Of a DNA stretch of 7,001 nt, positions 6,712 to 7,001 are shown one piece after another. The stretch's first letter is position 1. Each line of letters starts with the position of its first letter. The position numbers were made by a program, and so were the translations under genes. The notes under the pieces are model-generated. The model was not told the origin of the DNA and made no database searches. It worked only from the letters and a program-made list of their open reading frames with translations. Origin of the DNA: an uncultured Clostridia bacterium (lineage in GTDB: Bacteria > Bacillota > Clostridia > Oscillospirales > Oscillospiraceae); assembly GCA_946187475.1 (NCBI GenBank), contig CAMHRJ010000118.1, forward strand, positions 1 through 7,001. The letters are read 5' to 3'.

Positions 6712-6718
6712 GATACCA
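6703..6718. promoter_or_regulatory. Palindrome over the -10 box, possible operator
   Basis: TGGTAT (6703-6708) and ATACCA (6713-6718) form a perfect 6-bp inverted repeat around ACTG, covering the extended -10 and reaching the predicted start site. A dimeric repressor bound here would block the promoter. No regulator gene is in the window, and the match could be incidental to the -10 sequence. Confidence 0.4.
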
Positions 6719-6726
6719 GAACATCG

Positions 6727-6735
6727 AAAGGGAGG
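6727..6735 (+). promoter_or_regulatory. Strong ribosome binding site for the 34-aa peptide
   Basis: AAAGGGAGG at 6727-6735 lies 8 nt before ATG 6744, a near-ideal Shine-Dalgarno sequence. It is the main evidence that this short frame is translated. Confidence 0.75.
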
Positions 6736-6743
6736 CCCAGATC

Positions 6744-6848
6744 ATGATCGAAAAAATGAAGAAGGTACTTTGCATCGTTGGTGCGGTGGTTGCGCTGGTC
6801 GGCATCGTGTTCGCGGCCATCAAGCTCATCCCGAAGCTGAAGAAGTAA
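6744..6848 (+). CDS. 34-aa single-pass membrane peptide, function unknown
   Basis: The product begins MIEKMKK, has a hydrophobic segment at residues 8-26 (VLCIVGAVVALVGIVFAAI) long enough to cross the membrane, and ends with a lysine-rich tail (KLIPKLKK). Net charge is about +6, with lysines on both sides of the segment and one cysteine (C10). It has its own extended -10 promoter, a strong ribosome site and a terminator starting 16 nt after its stop, so it looks like a complete monocistronic unit. dnaE ends 102 nt upstream without a visible terminator, so some dnaE transcripts may include it. I do not recognise the family. A small regulatory membrane protein or a type I toxin-like peptide are both compatible, and neither is shown. 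Too short for most gene finders. Confidence 0.7.
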   Translation: MIEKMKKVLCIVGAVVALVGIVFAAIKLIPKLKK

Positions 6849-6864
6849 ATCACAATTATCGGAC

Positions 6865-6894
6865 AATCCCGCAGGAGATCCCTGCGGGATTTTT
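6865..6894 (+). terminator. Intrinsic terminator after the peptide gene
   Basis: AATCCCGCAGG (6865-6875) pairs perfectly over 11 bp with CCTGCGGGATT (6881-6891) around a 5-nt loop. The T-run 6890-6894 follows directly. It starts 16 nt after the peptide stop codon and is the only convincing Rho-independent terminator in the window, so it may also end read-through from dnaE. Confidence 0.9.
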
Positions 6895-6948
6895 GCGTAT
6901 GAAACGGCATTAAACTTGAATTTAGCGAGCTGTTGAAATCGAGCGTAA

Positions 6949-7001
6949 GGCTTCCCCTTCCAGGGGAAGCTGGCTCGCGCAGCGAGACTGATGAGGTGGT
7001 T
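6949..7001 (-). repeat. Double-hairpin intergenic repeat, copy 2 (inverted), runs to window edge
   Basis: Read on the minus strand it gives CCTCATCAGT, then hairpin CTCGC/GCGAG (6982-6986 with 6974-6978, 3-nt loop), spacer CCA, then hairpin GCTTCCCCT/AGGGGAAGC (6962-6970 with 6950-6958, 3-nt loop). This is the plan of the element at 8-60, with other stem sequences and shorter first stem. The sequence past CCTCATCAG continues to 7001 and may extend beyond. No gene is seen between 6895 and 7001. Confidence 0.7.

Noticed and set aside
3093..6866. 1257-codon minus-strand open frame across all of dnaE
   Set aside because: It is in exact codon register with dnaE and is explained by absent TTA/CTA/TCA codons. 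Its translation is low-complexity in H, G, V and D with no recognisable domain, while the + strand encodes an intact DnaE.
6266..6910. 214-codon minus-strand frame over the dnaE end and the peptide gene
   Set aside because: It spans the terminator and promoter region antisense, with no motif; a shadow frame.
6677..6913. 78-codon + frame overlapping the small peptide gene
   Set aside because: It crosses promoter, peptide gene and terminator in another frame, lacks a ribosome site and has no hydrophobic or domain pattern.

Overview
The window carries a conserved chromosomal housekeeping block of the Firmicutes, read entirely on the + strand: rapZ (yvcJ), yvcK (glmR), whiA and dnaE, followed by one very small membrane-peptide gene with its own promoter signals and a terminator. 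The GC-rich coding sequence, the Clostridia-style order rapZ-yvcK-whiA-dnaE, and palindromic intergenic elements with CAGCTCCCCC/GGGGGAGCC-type hairpins suggest a gut Clostridia of the Oscillospirales (Faecalibacterium/Flavonifractor-like). The genus is inference; gene content and order are seen.

Layout. Positions 8-60 hold a double-hairpin repeat. It is followed by a short open frame whose TGA overlaps the rapZ ATG. rapZ (144-1016) overlaps yvcK (1013-2020) by ATGA. A 218-nt gap (2021-2238) then holds a promoter-like sequence and a striking 133-nt nested inverted repeat: heptamer-repeat arms enclosing three hairpins laid end to end. whiA (2239-3138) follows, and dnaE (3141-6641) starts 2 nt after its stop. 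Positions 6642-6743 contain an extended -10 promoter overlapped by a palindrome. It precedes a 34-codon membrane peptide gene (6744-6848) and a strong intrinsic terminator (6865-6894). A second double-hairpin repeat, in inverted orientation, fills 6949-7001 and runs to the window edge.

Function. RapZ and YvcK/GlmR are linked by family knowledge to nucleotide-sugar and cell-envelope precursor control. WhiA is a DNA-binding protein tied to division and chromosome organisation. DnaE is a replicative-type polymerase alpha subunit. Overlapping or near-abutting starts suggest two translationally coupled pairs, rapZ-yvcK and whiA-dnaE. The structured element between them is the main place where expression of the second pair could be set separately. 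The four large genes look intact and ordinary; the unexplained material is in the intergenic DNA and the small peptide gene.
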